DNA of 64,000 bases. Source: Piscicola geometra. Its lineage: Eukaryota > Annelida > Clitellata > Hirudinida > Piscicolidae. The first letter of the stretch is position 1. Each line of letters opens with the position of its first letter. Shown here piece after piece: positions 1 through 42,929 of the stretch. The position numbers were made by a program, and so were the translations under genes. The DNA is taken from assembly GCA_943735955.1 (NCBI GenBank), contig OX030962.1, positions 1,659,610-1,723,609 of the forward strand, read 5' to 3'. The notes under the pieces were generated by a model. It did not search any database. It was not told the origin of the DNA and worked only from the letters and a program-made list of their open reading frames with translations.

Positions 1-29466
<29,466 letters not shown>

Positions 29467-29565
29467 TACTTTAACTTACTTTCGTTTTCGAGTGGTTTTA
29501 TGTAATTTTTACTTCCAGATAATTAACTATAACGTTAATTTTTACATAATGAAAACATTAACGTT

Positions 29566-29670
29566 GTCAAAACGTTTAACAGTTAAACTTTAACTGTTAA
29601 AGTTTAACTGTTAAACGTTTTGACATCTAAAGTTTAACAACGCAGCTTTAACAGTTAAAGCTGCGTTGTT
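29566..29670. promoter_or_regulatory. Two long perfect palindromes upstream of the kinase start
   Basis: 29566-29624 is a 59-nt palindrome with 29-nt perfect arms around one central base. 29636-29670 is a 35-nt palindrome with 17-nt arms. Both are built of AACAGTTA/TAACTGTT, which fits the Myb-type recognition core YAACKG. They start 100 bp upstream of the kinase ATG (29466). A regulatory role is inference; they could instead be a small foldback repeat. Confidence 0.5.
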
Positions 29671-30539
29671 AATTATATCGAACTTAATCTCCTGTCTATG
29701 TAAATTTCTTAAATATTTATTTTTATTTCTAACCTCTGAAATATTTAAAAAATTAAAATTTAATAGTTTTTTTAATAATGGAATAAAATAAATAGAAAGC
29801 TTTAACAATTTCAGTGATGTGCGATATTTCTTAACTACTTGTTTTAACAGTTGATATATTTATATAATTTATATACCTATTTCAAATTCAATAATTTTTA
29901 AATTATCATTAATACAAATATAAATTTTTATTTAAAAACTTAAATAAGCTAATTAAACTGCAACATATATTTATAGTATATATGTTCCATCCAAAGTCAC
30001 TGTTCCGTCCAAAGATACGATTTGCATGCGTAATTAGGCTATTTTTAGCTATTTGAACCAATCTAGAATTTGAGTTTGAATTTGATAGTGTTAAGAAATG
30101 TTGCGATCGAGAATTTGAGTTTGAATTTGATAGTGTTAAGAAAGTGTTAAATAAGTTAAAATAAGATATTATAAGATGGATAATCAAAAACAAATTTATT
30201 TAGATTTTGCCGTGTCAAATATTTAAATTCTAGCAATACTATAGGTAGCAAAACAATAGGTAAGGAAAAAGGAGATAAAATTAAAAGATGTCTAAAAAAG
30301 AAGGAAACTTCTCTAAAGTCTTTAATAGATGGGTCAAGAGCCGAAGGTTCCAGCTTATTTCCCATGCAGCATTGGGACTTGAGGATGTACTTTGTCTACC
30401 CTCAAAATCTCAAGTAAGTCATTGTGATTTTATTATATTTTTTAAATATAATTTTTTAAATGAATAAATATTTTTGCAGAATGCCAATGACACAACCATA
30501 ATGTCTTCCTGGAAGCCTGTTGCTTTTGTTGAGGACTTT
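29671..30539. other. Upstream flank of the kinase gene, nothing coding
   Basis: AT-rich. An imperfect tandem pair of about 50 bp (AATTTGAGTTTGAATTTGAT) lies at 30064-30140. TTCCATCCAAAGTCAC and TTCCGTCCAAAGATAC near 29985 resemble each other. Confidence 0.4.
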
Positions 30540-31050
30540 TTGACATCCTTCATGAAGTGCACATGAGTAAAGATCATATGGGCATCAGAAAGACAGCTGA
30601 TGAGGTGTCTAAGTTGTATGACTGTGTGCCTAGATGTGCCATAGACAAATATGTTGCTCTTTGCCTTAAATGTCACATGCGCAAGCCACAGACAACAAGA
30701 GCGCCATTGAAACCCATAATATCGTGCCAGTGCTTAAATTGGAATTTCATGTTTTTTATCCCTGATAATTTTTTTAAAGGTGCACATTTGGGGTCCTTGG
30801 CAGCTGTTTCGGTGAGGCAGACCTGGAGTCCTATGAAGGAGACCTGAGACTGGATCATAAAAATTGGGAGGCTTCCACCTCAATTTCTCTTAGGGCGGCT
30901 GCCATAAAAAGCAACCCTAGAAATGATTTTCGAGTTTCAGTTTGCCAATGTAAGACTAATTGCACCAGAAATTCATGCAGGTGCAAAAACCGTGGAGTTA
31001 TTTGCACAAGCAAGTGCCACAAGGGCACAGTGTGTAAAAATCAAGTTTGT
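30540..31050 (+). pseudogene. Integrase-type (KRBA2/Ginger-like) remnant with CXC finger
   Basis: 30545-30710 reads LHEVHMSKDHMGIRKTADEV then CAIDKYVALCLKCHMRKPQT, the H2C2 zinc-binding domain preceding an integrase core as in KRBA2/SCAND3-like transposon proteins. 30940-31045 reads CQCKTNCTRNSCRCKNRGVI, CTSKCHKGTVCKN, the cysteine-rich CXC tail of the same proteins. The catalytic core between is deleted, so it cannot act. Confidence 0.65.
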
Positions 31051-31710
31051 GCAAGTGATCCCACGATTTTGGCAACTGCATGAATTTCTTTTTTATTATT
31101 TCATTATTAATTTAGGGATTAATTTGTTTTAATATTTTTGAAATTTATTTGTATTACATTCCTAACATTTATTTTTATTAAATTTCTGATAATTATTGGT
31201 ATTAATAGCATTTAATTAATCATCTTTTCTCTTATTTTATTTTATTTTATTGACTTATCCACTTAGTCATTCATTTGTAGTCATTTACTCAGTCATTTAT
31301 TTCATGATATTTTTATTTTATTTATATATTTTATATCTATTATTATTATTATTCCACTAATTACCTGACAAAGAGCGCTTCTGTTGCGTTCCTTAGCACT
31401 ATATAAATGAATTTTTATATTATTATTATTATTAAATTTTATATATAATTTTTATGACATTTTTTATATGCTTTTTATTACATTTTATATATTTTTACAG
31501 GATTAATTTGTTTTATTATTTCTGACATTTATTTGTAGAAAATTTTTGATAATTATTGGTATTAAATATTGGAATTGGAATTAAATAAAACTTTAAAAGA
31601 ATTATTAATTAGAATATAATTAGAATTATTAATTAAAATTATTAATTAGATTATTATATTCTAATTATCAATCAGAATTATTGATTAGAATTATTAGTTC
31701 TAATTATTGC
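31051..31710. other. AT-rich stretch with a LINE/SINE tail scrap
   Basis: ACAAAGAGCGCTTCTG and AGCACTATATAAATGA near 31370-31410 resemble the GATT-tailed element end. The rest is ATTAATTAGAATTAT-type low complexity. Confidence 0.45.
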
Positions 31711-32441
31711 ATCCCTTATTTTCGTAACGAAAACGAAAACGACAATTCTGAATAATCGTTCCACGAAAACGAAAAAAACACTAAATTTATTTTCAAAACG
31801 AAAACGAAAATAAAAACTATAATTATTTCCAAAACGAAACTGAAATAAAAACTAAAATTATTTTCAAAACGAAAATTAAATAAATTTTAAAGTATGCCAT
31901 AATATGTAAATGTATAGTTTATATGAAAAATTTATGTCTATGTTATAAACATTATCTTTGGGCTTTATGAAAGTAGCGCCATTTATAAAACATTATTTTA
32001 TTACCGCTTCGCTTTGTCAATTAAATTATCACTTATTTTAATCATAAATTTGTTATTATATTTCAAATTTGTTATTACTTAATAATTTACGTACTTAATT
32101 CTTATAATATTTCAATTGACTGTTAAATTTTAAAACTCATTTGTTGTTATTATACAGTTCTATTTTACTGTTTTATTTTATGATCAATTAATTTTTTTTA
32201 GATATAAAAAAATAGTGTTAAAAGTTTTAAATTATTATATTTTCAAAACTAAAATGAAAAGGAAACTTTAATTATTTTCAAAACTGAAAAGAAAATAAAA
32301 ACTTTAATTATTTTCAAAACGAAAACGAAAATAAAAACTATAATTAATTCGAAAACGAAAACGAAAATAAAAACTATAATTAATTCGAAAACGAAACTGA
32401 AATAAATACTATAATTATTTTTTGAAGAAAAAATAACACTG
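31711..32441 (+). mobile_element. MITE derived from the BED-hAT family (both ends)
   Basis: Left TTATTTTCGTAACGAAAACG and right AAAAATAACACTG match the termini of the hAT at 37263-40219. The UTRs are joined with the transposase deleted. The first few bases of the left end are altered, and no matching 8-bp duplication is seen. Confidence 0.75.
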
Positions 32442-32449
32442 GCATGGAC

Positions 32450-35291
32450 CATGGGCGGCGATCCTGGGGGTGTCCTGACCCCAGGACTCCCCCACTTTTT
32501 TTTAGTGGGGGGGGGGGGATATACCTTAATAGGGACCCCCCCTCCCCCCACTTTTTTCCCCATTTTTTATTCAAAAATTTATATTTGGATATGAGCATAA
32601 TCATCAATCATGGGATAAAAGTAAATGTTTTATACAGTAATACATTTTGGGTATGTGTAGTTATAGTGATAGCTGTCTAAAACAAAATTATTCTTTGCTT
32701 ACTTAAATACTCTTTCACCTAATTTTTTTAATCTCTACGGCGTAGGCGGGAATCCTGAGGGGATCCTGGGGTCTATTTTTACAAGGACCCCCTCACTCTA
32801 AAAAAAAACACATTTCTCAACTCTAATTTGGATACGAGCCTAATCGTCAACCATGGGATAAAAAAATGCTAATACAGTAATACATTGTGAGTATGTATGG
32901 GCAGCAATGCTAGGGGGGTCCTGGAGTCCATCTTAACATGGACACCTCTGAGTTTTTCAAATACAATAATTTCTAAACTCCTATCTTAATACAAGCATAA
33001 TCGTCAACCATAGCATGAAACAGAATTTTTATTCAGTTCACTTTATGCAAGCAGACAGATTTACATTTTTATATAAAAAAATCATTCATATTGTGCTACT
33101 TATTTTGCATGGGCGATGTTCATAGGGGGTTCTGGGGTCTACTTCAATATCGACCCTTTCAATTTTTTAGATGAACCAAAGTTAATGAATTTCAAAAGGC
33201 TTCGAACATTAACAAAAGTTTTGGTTAAATCAAACTACAAGTTTCATATCGCATAACTGCCAAAAAGAAATGCTGATGCTTTTAGCTCATTCTATCGTTA
33301 GAAACACAGTGTGCACTGTTAATGCCGAATCAAGCCAGTTTAGTGTTGTGGTTGACGGCACACAAGACTGAAATGGGTTAGAGCAGGAATCGATATGCAT
33401 TCGTTTTTTTGATGAAGCTCTGAATGTTAATGAACAGTTTATTGGTTTATTCAGCCCACTAGACACGATCGGAAAAACATTATCTGCTGTAGTAAAAGAT
33501 GTTCTGATCAGAATTATGCTACCCATAGAAAACCTCAGAGCTCAGACTTATGACGGCGCTGCTAACATGAACGACCGATATAATGGTTGCCAGGCTATTA
33601 TCAGCAGTGAGCATCCGCTTGCATTGTTTTTCCACTGTTTTGCACAGTGTGCAAATCTTGTTGCCCAGCACACAGCTGCCGCAAATCCCTTTGTGAGCAA
33701 TTCACTTCAGTTTGTCCAAGAGTTAGGTGCTTTTTACAATCGTCCAAGGAGTTCAAAAAGCAGTTTAGTGATGCTTCAGTGTCTTTTATAATTGACTTGC
33801 CTGATGAGCCACTGAATAAAAAGTATAGTATAAGACTTCTTTGTTCTACAAGATGGCTGACCAGAGTATCTACAGTGTCTTCTGGGCTTGAACATTATGA
33901 AGTGGTACTTGTTAGCTTGGAATCATTTGTTTCCATTGGTACTGCTGATGAAACAGCTGTGAAGGCTTGAGGTCTTTTTTCAACAGGGCACTACTGCACT
34001 GGCCCTCAAGGTAGTTGTTTTGGTGTTTTCACTTCTAGAACAGTTAAAAAAGTCGTTGCAATTAGCAAGTGCCAAGCTCCGTGGAATGATTGCAGCGACT
34101 GATTCAGTTGTGCAAGAACTGCCTCGTCTACGATCAGATGAACAGTTTAATCCGATTTTCAGAGATGTCAACAGTATAGTTTTGGCATATGATCTTGAGC
34201 CGATTGCTGTACCTCGGGTGCAAAAGCCGCCACAAAAGTATTGTGGGCTGGGACCAGCTTATGTAGCAACAAAACAGAGGAACATTATCGAGCAGCATAT
34301 TACGCTGTCATAGACATTGAAATCATGCAACTCAAAAAAAGTTCAATCGAAATTCTCCTGGTTTGCGTTCATACTTGCAGCTGGAGACAATTTTGCTAAC
34401 TGGTGAAGTGAACCATAATATTTGCAAGCAGTATCGTGAGTTGAATAAAACTGGTATTTGCTCACAGTTATCTATGTTTAAAGACCAGAATGAACTTTAG
34501 CACAAACGCAAAAAGTAATTCAAGCTATGATCACCGAAGTCAGACGTCTGTTTTCTTAGATTGAAAAATTGATCAGGTTGATGCTTGTGTGTCCAAAACG
34601 TCATGAACTGCAGAAAGATATTTTAGTGCTTTGCGGCGTCTTAAGACTTGGTTGCGTGCACCTATGACACAGCCTCGCTTTAATTCACTGGCCGTTTGTC
34701 ATGCACAATAGGATATACTTGACAGTCTGGATTTAAAAAGACTAGCAGAAGAATTTGCTAGTCGGTCAGACATACGAAGGGGTCTTTTAGGAAATTGGAG
34801 TAAACGAGCTATTGGGAGAGGGAAGGAGGACGGCAGAAAGGGTATTTTATGTTATCTAAATATACACTGTGGACCAAAAAAAATGTCCCAATGTATATTT
34901 GTTTATAACTTTGGCAAATTTAAATCTATTTGTAATTTTTTTAAACTATTTGACTCAGAAATGATTAGAAAACAAGATGTTATAAAATTTATTGGATGGG
35001 TTGATGGCTAGTTGTAATTGAATTTATATAGAAGACAAATAATAAAAGGTACTAAAATCGCTATTTTTTTCTTCAAATCGCTCATAGTGGCAATAGAAAA
35101 ATATTTTTCTTTAGTATAAAACTTTTTTTATAATTTTTGGTGATACATATATTAGTAGTTTAAAAAAATTTAATTTGCACTACAGCAAACAATACTAAAA
35201 AGTATCGCTTGTAATGTATTTGTCGATACCGGTTCTTTGATTCCAACCCTGGGGAAGACCCCCCCAAGATTTTCCGCAGATCGCCGTCCTG
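32450..35291 (+). mobile_element. hAT element, copy 1 (ZMYM1-like transposase, decayed)
   Basis: Left end CATGGGCGGCGATCC, right end reversed CAGGACGGCGATCTGC. Coding pieces: 33270-33520 (VVDGT, SICIRFFDEALNVNEQF), 33540-33970 (AQTYDGAANMNDRYNGCQA, STRWLTRVSTVSSGLEHYE), 34010-34310 (SLQLASAKLRGMIAATDSV) and 34600-34780 (hAT dimerisation region with RRLKTW, DSLDLKRL). The layout is that of DUF4371/hAT proteins related to ZMYM1. A frameshift after AVKA at 33966 and several stops kill it. The right end lies in a LINE endonuclease ORF. The expected 8-bp duplication is missing on the left, where a BED-hAT MITE ends 8 bp away. Confidence 0.8.
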
Positions 35292-35765
35292 CCTAGCAAG
35301 ACTAGTTTATCCCCCTTTGGAACGTCGGCAATGACAGTGTTAAGTTCTTCATAGAACTTTGTTTTTACTTCATCTGGGTTGGTCATGGTTGAGGCGTAGG
35401 CGCTGATGATGGTAAGATGAGGTGTATGAAGTGTACCCACATCTGCCGCTTAGTCGCTTGCCTGTCGCCACAGGACTTGTCGAATGAGGTGAATGAATGA
35501 CTAAAAGTGACTTGGGCGATGAATTGGATTAAAGTGAGAAAGAGTTGCGCAGTTCGTCGATCCCACTCTCTCGCCCGAGACCATCTTGATCCAGTAGCAA
35601 GATAGAGTCGAGAAGGCTGGTAATGGAAACGGGTGCAGTGGATGGTCATGAGGTTCTTCGTGTCTCGTCATGCCCTTAGCTTTCCACAAAGCTTTGCTGA
35701 GAATCGCCTTCTTTACCGTTGACCATCTAGTGGTTCTTCCGCTCCGTCCGCCGATTCCAGTCCTC
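35292..35765 (-). pseudogene. LINE endonuclease fragment (CFDP2-like)
   Basis: Reads LTIISAYASTMTNPDEVKTK, FYEELNTVIADVPKGDKLVL and LG, the AP-endonuclease domain of an invertebrate non-LTR element. It is cut at LLG by the hAT copy 1 right end. Upstream sequence to 35765 is frameshifted. Perhaps the same LINE family as 13775-14110. Confidence 0.7.
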
Positions 35766-36917
35766 ACGTGAATAGGTAGACATACCTAGACCACTGTTCA
35801 TGCTACAGTTCCAATCTTCGTTCCAAGCCCTGAAACAGGAAGTCAAGTTAGTTATAGCGCCAACACCTGCTTTCAACCTTTCAGCATTTAGCATTATTCA
35901 TGGAGTGCCACTAGGAGGCCTGCAGTTGGACTTTGGAACAGATCCTGCAACGCAAGTCGATTTTTTCTTAGTTTTTCTTGGGGAACCCCCGAACCCACTG
36001 AGAGTCTTGCTCCACTTGCTCCACCTTCATACAAACATATACTCATATAGTTTGATTGGCCCAGCGTTAATTATATGCATGACTTTGATTGATCCACCAA
36101 ACATATGAATGCACATACACGCAAACCCACATCCATAACACTTTTTAAGGACAAGTTCCAGTGTTTAAAAAAGTGCTAATGCTAATAGGCAAGATAAAAT
36201 ACTTTAAATTTTGCTGATGACTTTTAGTGCTCTGATCAATATTATGCTAAAACTTTTTTATTGAACAATTTCGCATCATATTTTTAAATTTATAAAAAGG
36301 TTTTACTAGTAATATGGGAAAAAATATGGATCTCCGCGCTTGGAGACCCCCACCTTCATACAAACATATACCCATACATTTATAAGTAGTTTGATATGGC
36401 CCAGCGTTAATATATGCATGACTTTGATTGGTCACTATTTGTGTACAAACATGACTAAAACATATATAACGCAGCTTTAAGATTAACATTTTATAGCTAA
36501 CGGCACTGTTTATTTACTAATATCAGCTGATGTATGTAAGACATAATGAAAATAATGATAAATAAAGGCGGCCATATTTTTATATCTTTCGGCAACTATT
36601 TGATACGAGATATATCTTAAAATGAACAATAATTATGGCTTATTTACTTCTAGAATATTATTATAACCTAAATAAAAAAGATAGAAACAATCAAAGTCGA
36701 AAAAATTCCATCGAAATTGCTCTTATTTGCAGCATATCCTTTGCAGCTTTAACAAACTCAAATCTGTTCACATGTCGTTTAAAAATAAGTTTTAACCACT
36801 CTTAATTTTGAAAAGGTAAAAATATTATGTGAAATTGTTCACTTAAAAATGTTGGCATAATATTGGTCAGAGGACTAAAAGTCATCAGCATGTTTTACTA
36901 ATAATGTACATCGAAAT
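35766..36917. other. Intergenic stretch with an 80-bp direct repeat
   Basis: CCACCTTCATACAAACATAT to TGCATGACTTTGATTG occurs at about 36020-36092 and 36349-36432, about 85% identical. A 102-codon ORF at 35800-36108 has no recognised domain and spans the first copy; not supported as a gene. Confidence 0.45.
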
Positions 36918-37021
36918 GGTAAACGGATAAAATGGTCTACCAGATAAAAAGTCTTCCAGATAAAAAGTCTTCCCAATAAAAAGTCTACAGGATAAAAATT
37001 CATCATCATCATCGTCATCAT

Positions 37022-37197
<176 letters not shown>

Positions 37198-37262
37198 CTA
37201 ATAAATCGACCCTCTGGATCATTGCCAAAGATGTATTTAACTTTCCCATCACATGTGTGAAC

Positions 37263-40219
37263 CAGTGTTATTTTCGTAACGAAAACGAAAACGACAATTC
37301 TGAATAATCGTTCCACGAAAACGAAAATGAAAACTAAATTTATTTTCAAAACGTAAACGAAAATAAAAACTATAATTATTTCCAAAACGAAACTGAAATA
37401 AAAACTATAATTATTTCCAAAACGAAAATTAAATAACTTTTTATGATATGCCATAATATACAAATGAAAATTTATATAAAAAATATATGTCTATGTTATA
37501 AACATTATCTTTGGCTTTTATGAAAGTATTGCCATTTGTAAAACGTTATTTTATTACTGCTTCGCTTTGTCAACTAAATTATCACTTATTTTAATCGTAA
37601 ATTTGTTATTATACTTCAAATTTGTTATTAATCAATAATTTACGTAATCGATTCTTATAATATTTCAAATTTAAAAAACAATGAGTTTATCACGTTCATT
37701 TGCTGGTAGAAAGAAAGAAAGCGAAATTTGGAAATATTTTACATATTCTTCAGAAAATGACAAAAGTACATGCATCGTTGAAGTATCAACGACCAAAGAC
37801 GGACAGAAAGTATTATGCAACGCAACTCTTAAAGGAAAAAATCCGACAAACCTCAAGGTTCATCTCTCTAGCTACCACTAAAAGTTTTTTCAAGAATTCG
37901 AGGAAATTGAATTAGTCAGAAAGAGGAATTGTGAAAAGATTAAAAGTAATGAAAATTCCGTTCAACAAACTATTAGTTTTAAAAAAAATACGACGAAAAC
38001 AGTTTTGTATTCAAGTAAGTGCGAAGAATATTTGAAGAGACAAGACTCCTTATTACAATTATTTGTAAACACAAACATCCCATTAAATCTAGTATCTAAT
38101 AAACATTTTTAAAACTTTGTGGAAACATTGGATATAAAATTTAAAATGCCAGGTAATTTTGTTTATTTTATCTTATTCAAAATGTAAAAAGTATTACCAT
38201 ATATTGTAGAAATTTATTTGAGCAATTACAATGGTCGTTATTCATTATAAATGATTACAACATATTGTACAAAAATAGTGGGGATCAATAATTGAAATTT
38301 TTTTTCAGGCCCATCAAAGTTACTGGACTTATTAAAAGACAAATATGATGATGGTTGCAAAATTCTGAAAGACTCATTGAAGAATGTTCGAAGAATAGTT
38401 ATATGTTTAGATATTTGGACCAAAAAAGGTTTAACATCATCATATGTTGGGATTTCAGCATGCTGTTTCAATCCACAGAGTAGCAAACCGTGTCATTACT
38501 TTTTAAACCTAATTCAACTTAATCATCCCCACACTGGAGAAAAACTTGCTGAGTGTTTATCAAAGTGTCTCGCTGATTGGAATATAGAACCAAATAAAAT
38601 AATTTTAATCATATCTGATAACGGTTCAAATATTTTAAAAGCTGTGCGTATTCTACAAAATAAGCATGCAGAAAAAGACGATTATTCAGAAAATGAAAAC
38701 TCAGATAGTGATGAAGAAGAAAGTGAAACAATTTGTGATGAAATAGAATTAGAAAAATGGGTTCCTTATCGACATATGCCATGTTTAGCACACACCATAC
38801 AACTAGTTTTAAAAAGAGTATACTCCAATAATGTATATGAACCAATAATTACAAAAGCAAGGTATATAGTCAGCAAAATTAGAAAGTCAACAATACTCAT
38901 AAAAAAACTCCTTGAAAAATCTTCCAAAACAGTAATAACAGACTGCCCCACTAGATGGAACAGCACTTTTTTTATGGTTGAAAGATTACTAGAACTAAAA
39001 GATGATGTCAATTATGTTATGGATTTTGCCAAAATCGACACATTATTAGCAAGTGAATGGAACAGATTGTTAGAAGTTCAACATTTTTTGAAACCATTCG
39101 CAACCCACACTGACAGTATTCAGACCGATACATTGTCTTTATCACATGTCATACCGTCTGTTTTAGACCTAGACTGCCATTTAGAACAAATTAAATTTGT
39201 AGGAATTTCTAGTTTGATTGTTTCATTGAGGAGTGCAATTCAACATTATTTTGAGTGCTTCTTAAATCCCTCTTCATTGAAATTCAATCCAGTAACAGCA
39301 GCTGCTACATTTGTGGATCCAACTGTTGCAGAATTCATTCTGTTACCACAATATTCTAGTTTATTGCATGCTGCTAAAACTTACATTTGTTCACAGGTAA
39401 TTTAGATATATTTTAAAAACAAGTTTTCAATTAAATTATACATCACATCAAATTTTTATTTCAATTAAACAATTTGAATCTTTTATTTTGCAGGCTTTTA
39501 GCGAAGCAAAGAACAATTGTTTTGAAAATAGTTCACAACATAATGAAATAGAAGCTTCAGATGAATCATCAATTCCTTCAAAGAAATTTAAATTTTTATC
39601 TTCTAAATTAAGTATTGACGATACAAGTTCTGGCAAAGAATGCAAATCAAGTATAATTGTGGAAATAGAAAAATATATTTCGGAGATGAAAATAAATTCT
39701 TCAAAAATCAAAAATACTTGTGAACCAAATGGGTTAAAATTCTGGAATGACAACATAACTTTCTACCCTATTCTTAGTCCAATTGCACAAGATCTTTTGG
39801 CAGCTCCAGCCTCCCAGGCATACGTTGAGAGAATTTTTTCTTTATGTGCTTCTTTAACAAGTGGGAAAAGAAATAGATTACAGAAAAACCTACAAATGAA
39901 AGTTTTCTTGAGACTGAATACCTTTTTATTTGACTGTTAATTTTTTAAACTCATTTGTTGTTAATATACTGTTCTATTTGACTGTTTCATTTTATGATCT
40001 ATTAATTTTTTTAGATATAAATAAATAGTGTTTAAAGTTTCAAATTAATATATTTGCAAAACTAAAATAAAAATAAAAACTATAATTATTTTCAAAACTG
40101 AAACGAAAATAAAAACTATAATTATTTTTAAAACGAAAACGAAAATAAAAACTATAATTAATTCCAAAACGATACTGAAATAAAAACTATAATTATTTTA
40201 TGGAACGAAAATAACACTG
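37263..40219 (+). mobile_element. BED-finger hAT transposon with perfect 8-bp duplication
   Basis: 2957 bp, flanked by GTGTGAAC on both sides (37255-37262, 40220-40227). Termini are CAGTGTTATTTTCGT and, reversed, CAGTGTTATTTTCGTTCC. It contains a three-exon transposase gene. Several MITEs in the window derive from it (26302-26800, 31711-32441). Confidence 0.92.
37681..39940 (+). pseudogene. hAT transposase (ZBED-like), three exons, two stop codons
   Basis: Exons 37681-38152, 38309-39396, 39494-39940 join in phase (CCAG|GTAATT, TTTTTCAG|GCCC; CACAG|GTAATT, TTTGCAG|GCTT) to about 668 codons. Domains: degenerate BED zinc finger (about residues 8-66, H-x4-H end NLKVHLSSYH), RNase H-like catalytic region (VICLDIWTKKG; IISDNGSN; CPTRWNSTFF), acidic insert (ENSDSDEEESE), C-terminal dimerisation segment (APASQAYVERIFSLCAS). 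It would cut and paste hAT DNA. Two in-frame TAA codons, at 37879 (codon 67) and 38110 (codon 144), inactivate it; exon 2 is otherwise open for 362 codons, so decay is recent. Confidence 0.88.
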
Positions 40220-40634
40220 GTGTGAACAATTTGAAAGAGATGCATGGATGGGTGGATGCATGGATAGATGGATGGATAAATAGATGGATGGATGAATAAA
40301 TGGATGGATCAACGGCATCTTAATTGTAACTAATGTGGCGTTGATGTAATCTTGATTCTGAAGTAGACGTGTTATTAATATTTTGATGATGATGATGATG
40401 ATAACTGGTGGCGGTGGTGATGATGATGACGACTTTTCATCTCGAAGACTTTTATCCGGAAGACTTTTTATCTGAAGACTTTTTATCCAAAGACTTTTTA
40501 TCCGGAAGACCTTTTATCCTAGAACCCATCGAAATATGTAGTGAAGAATTAAAAACTTAAAGACGGGTTGATAGGATTTATTCATGTATAAATAGAACTA
40601 CATCCAAACAAAGCTATTTAGGTTAGCTATACTA

Positions 40635-42735
40635 TTTAGTATTGTTTGCTGTAGTGCAAATTATTTTTTATCAACTACTAATATTTGTATTACCAAAAAT
40701 TTTAAAAAAAGTTTTATACTCAATAAAATTACTTTTTTATTGCCACTATGAGCGATTTGAAGAAGAACAATAGCGATTTTAGTACCTTTTATTATTTGTC
40801 TTCTATATAAATTCAATTACAACTAGCCATCAACCCATAAAATAAATTTTATAACATCTTGTTTTCCTTTCATTTTTGGGTCAAATAGTTTAAAAAAATT
40901 ACAAATAGATTAAAATTTGCCAAAGTTATAAACAAATATACATTGGGACATTTTTTTTGGCCCACAGTGTATATTTAGATAACTTAAAATACCCTTTCTG
41001 CTGTCCTCCTGCCCTCTCCAAATAGCTCGTTTACTCCAATTTCCTAAAAGACCCCTTCGTATGTATGACTTACTAGCAAATTCTTCTGCTAGCCTTTTTA
41101 AATCCAGACTGTCAAGTATATCCTGATGTGTATGACAAACGACCAGTGAATTCAAGCGATGCTGTGTCATAGGTGCACGCAACCAAGTCTTAAGACGCCG
41201 CAAAGCACTAAAAGATCTTTCTGCAGTACATGATGTTTTGGACACACAAGCATCAACCTGATCAATCTTTCAACCTAAGAAAACAGACGTCTGACTTCGG
41301 TGATCATAGCTTGAGTTACTTTTTGCGTTTGTGCTAAAGTTCATTCTGGTCTTTAAACATAGTTAACTGTGAACAAAGACCAGTTTCATTTAACTCACGA
41401 TACTGCTTGCAAATATCATGGTTCACTTCACCAGTTAGCAAAATTGTCTCCAGCTGCAAGTATGAACGCAAACCAGGAAAATCTCGATTGAACCTTTTTG
41501 TGAGTTGCATGATTGCAATGTCTATGACAGCGTAATATGCTGCTCGATAATGTTCCTCTGGTTTTGTTGCTACATAAGCTGGTCCCAGCCCACAATACTT
41601 TTGTGGCGGCTTTTGCACCCGAGGTACAGCAATCGGCTCGAGATCATATGCCAAAACCAAACTGTTGACATCTCTGAAAATGGCGGTAAACTGTTCATCT
41701 GATCGTAAGCGACGCAATTCTTGCACAACTGAATCAGTCGCTGCAACCATTCCACTGAACTTGGCACTTGCTAATTGCAACGACTTGTTTAACCGTTCCA
41801 GAAGTGAAAACACCAAAACAACTACCTTGAGGGCCAGTGCAGTAGAGTCCTGTTGAAAAAAGGCCTCAAGCCTTTACAGCTGTTTCATCAGCAGTACCAA
41901 TGGAAGTAAATGATTCCAAGCTAACAAGTATCACTTCATAATGTTCAAGCACAGAAGTCACTGCAGATACTCTGGTCAGCCATCTTGTAGGACAAAGAAG
42001 TTTTATACTATACTTTTTATTCAGTGGCTCATCAGGAAAGTCACTTATAAGAGACACTAAAGCATCACTAAACTGCTTCTTGACCTTCCCTGAACGATTG
42101 TAAAAAACACCTAACTCTTGTAAAAACTTAAGTGAATTGCTCACAAAGGGATTTGCGGCAGCTGTGTGCTAGGCAACAAGATTTACACACTGTGCAAAAC
42201 AGTGGAAAAACAATTCAAGCGGATGCTCACTGCTGATAAAAGCCTGACAACCATTATATCGGCCGTTCATGTTAGAAGCGCCGTCATAAGTCTGAGCTCT
42301 TAGTTTTTCTAGAAGTAGCAATGCTACCTGGTAGCATAATTCTGATCAGAACATCTTTTACTACAGCAGATAATGTTTTTCCGATCGTGTCTAGTGGGCT
42401 GAATAAACCAATAAACTGTTCATTAACATTCAGAGCTTCATCAAAAAAACGAATGCATATCGATTCCTGCTCTAACCTATTGCAGTCTTGTGTGCCGTCA
42501 ACCACAACACCGAACTGGCTCGATTCGGCATTAACAGTGCATACTGTGTTTCTAACGATAGAATGAGCTAAAAGCCTCATAATTACTTTTTGGCAGTTAT
42601 GCGATATGAAACTTGAAGTTTGATTTAACCAAAACTTTAGTTTATGTTCGAAGCCTTTTGAAATTCATTAACTTTGGTTCATCTAAAAAATTAAAAGGGT
42701 CGATATTGTAGTGGACCTCAGAACCCCCCTATGAA
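40635..42735 (-). mobile_element. hAT element, copy 2 (inverted, right end lost)
   Basis: Nearly identical to copy 3 (49630-51740) but on the opposite strand. It shares the same TAG in the LVA-HTAAAN segment, the same frameshift after AVKA, and an insertion containing GGTAGCATTGCTACTTC that copy 1 lacks. It retains 9 bp (ACATTGCAA-type, reading DIA) deleted from copy 3. Both outer ends are missing. Not functional. Confidence 0.85.
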
Positions 42736-42929
42736 TATCGTCCTTGCAAAATAATTAAAGATCGCAAAACAGTTGTTGTTTAAATATAACATTGTTTTAC
42801 AACTATCACTGTTAGAAAGTTTAAAACAATGTTCTTGTTTTCATCCTACATTTTGTCTAATGCCGTTGTTTATTTCTTCTTGAACCTATCAATGCGATGC
42901 ATGCACCCAAGATTTAAGATAGAAGAATG

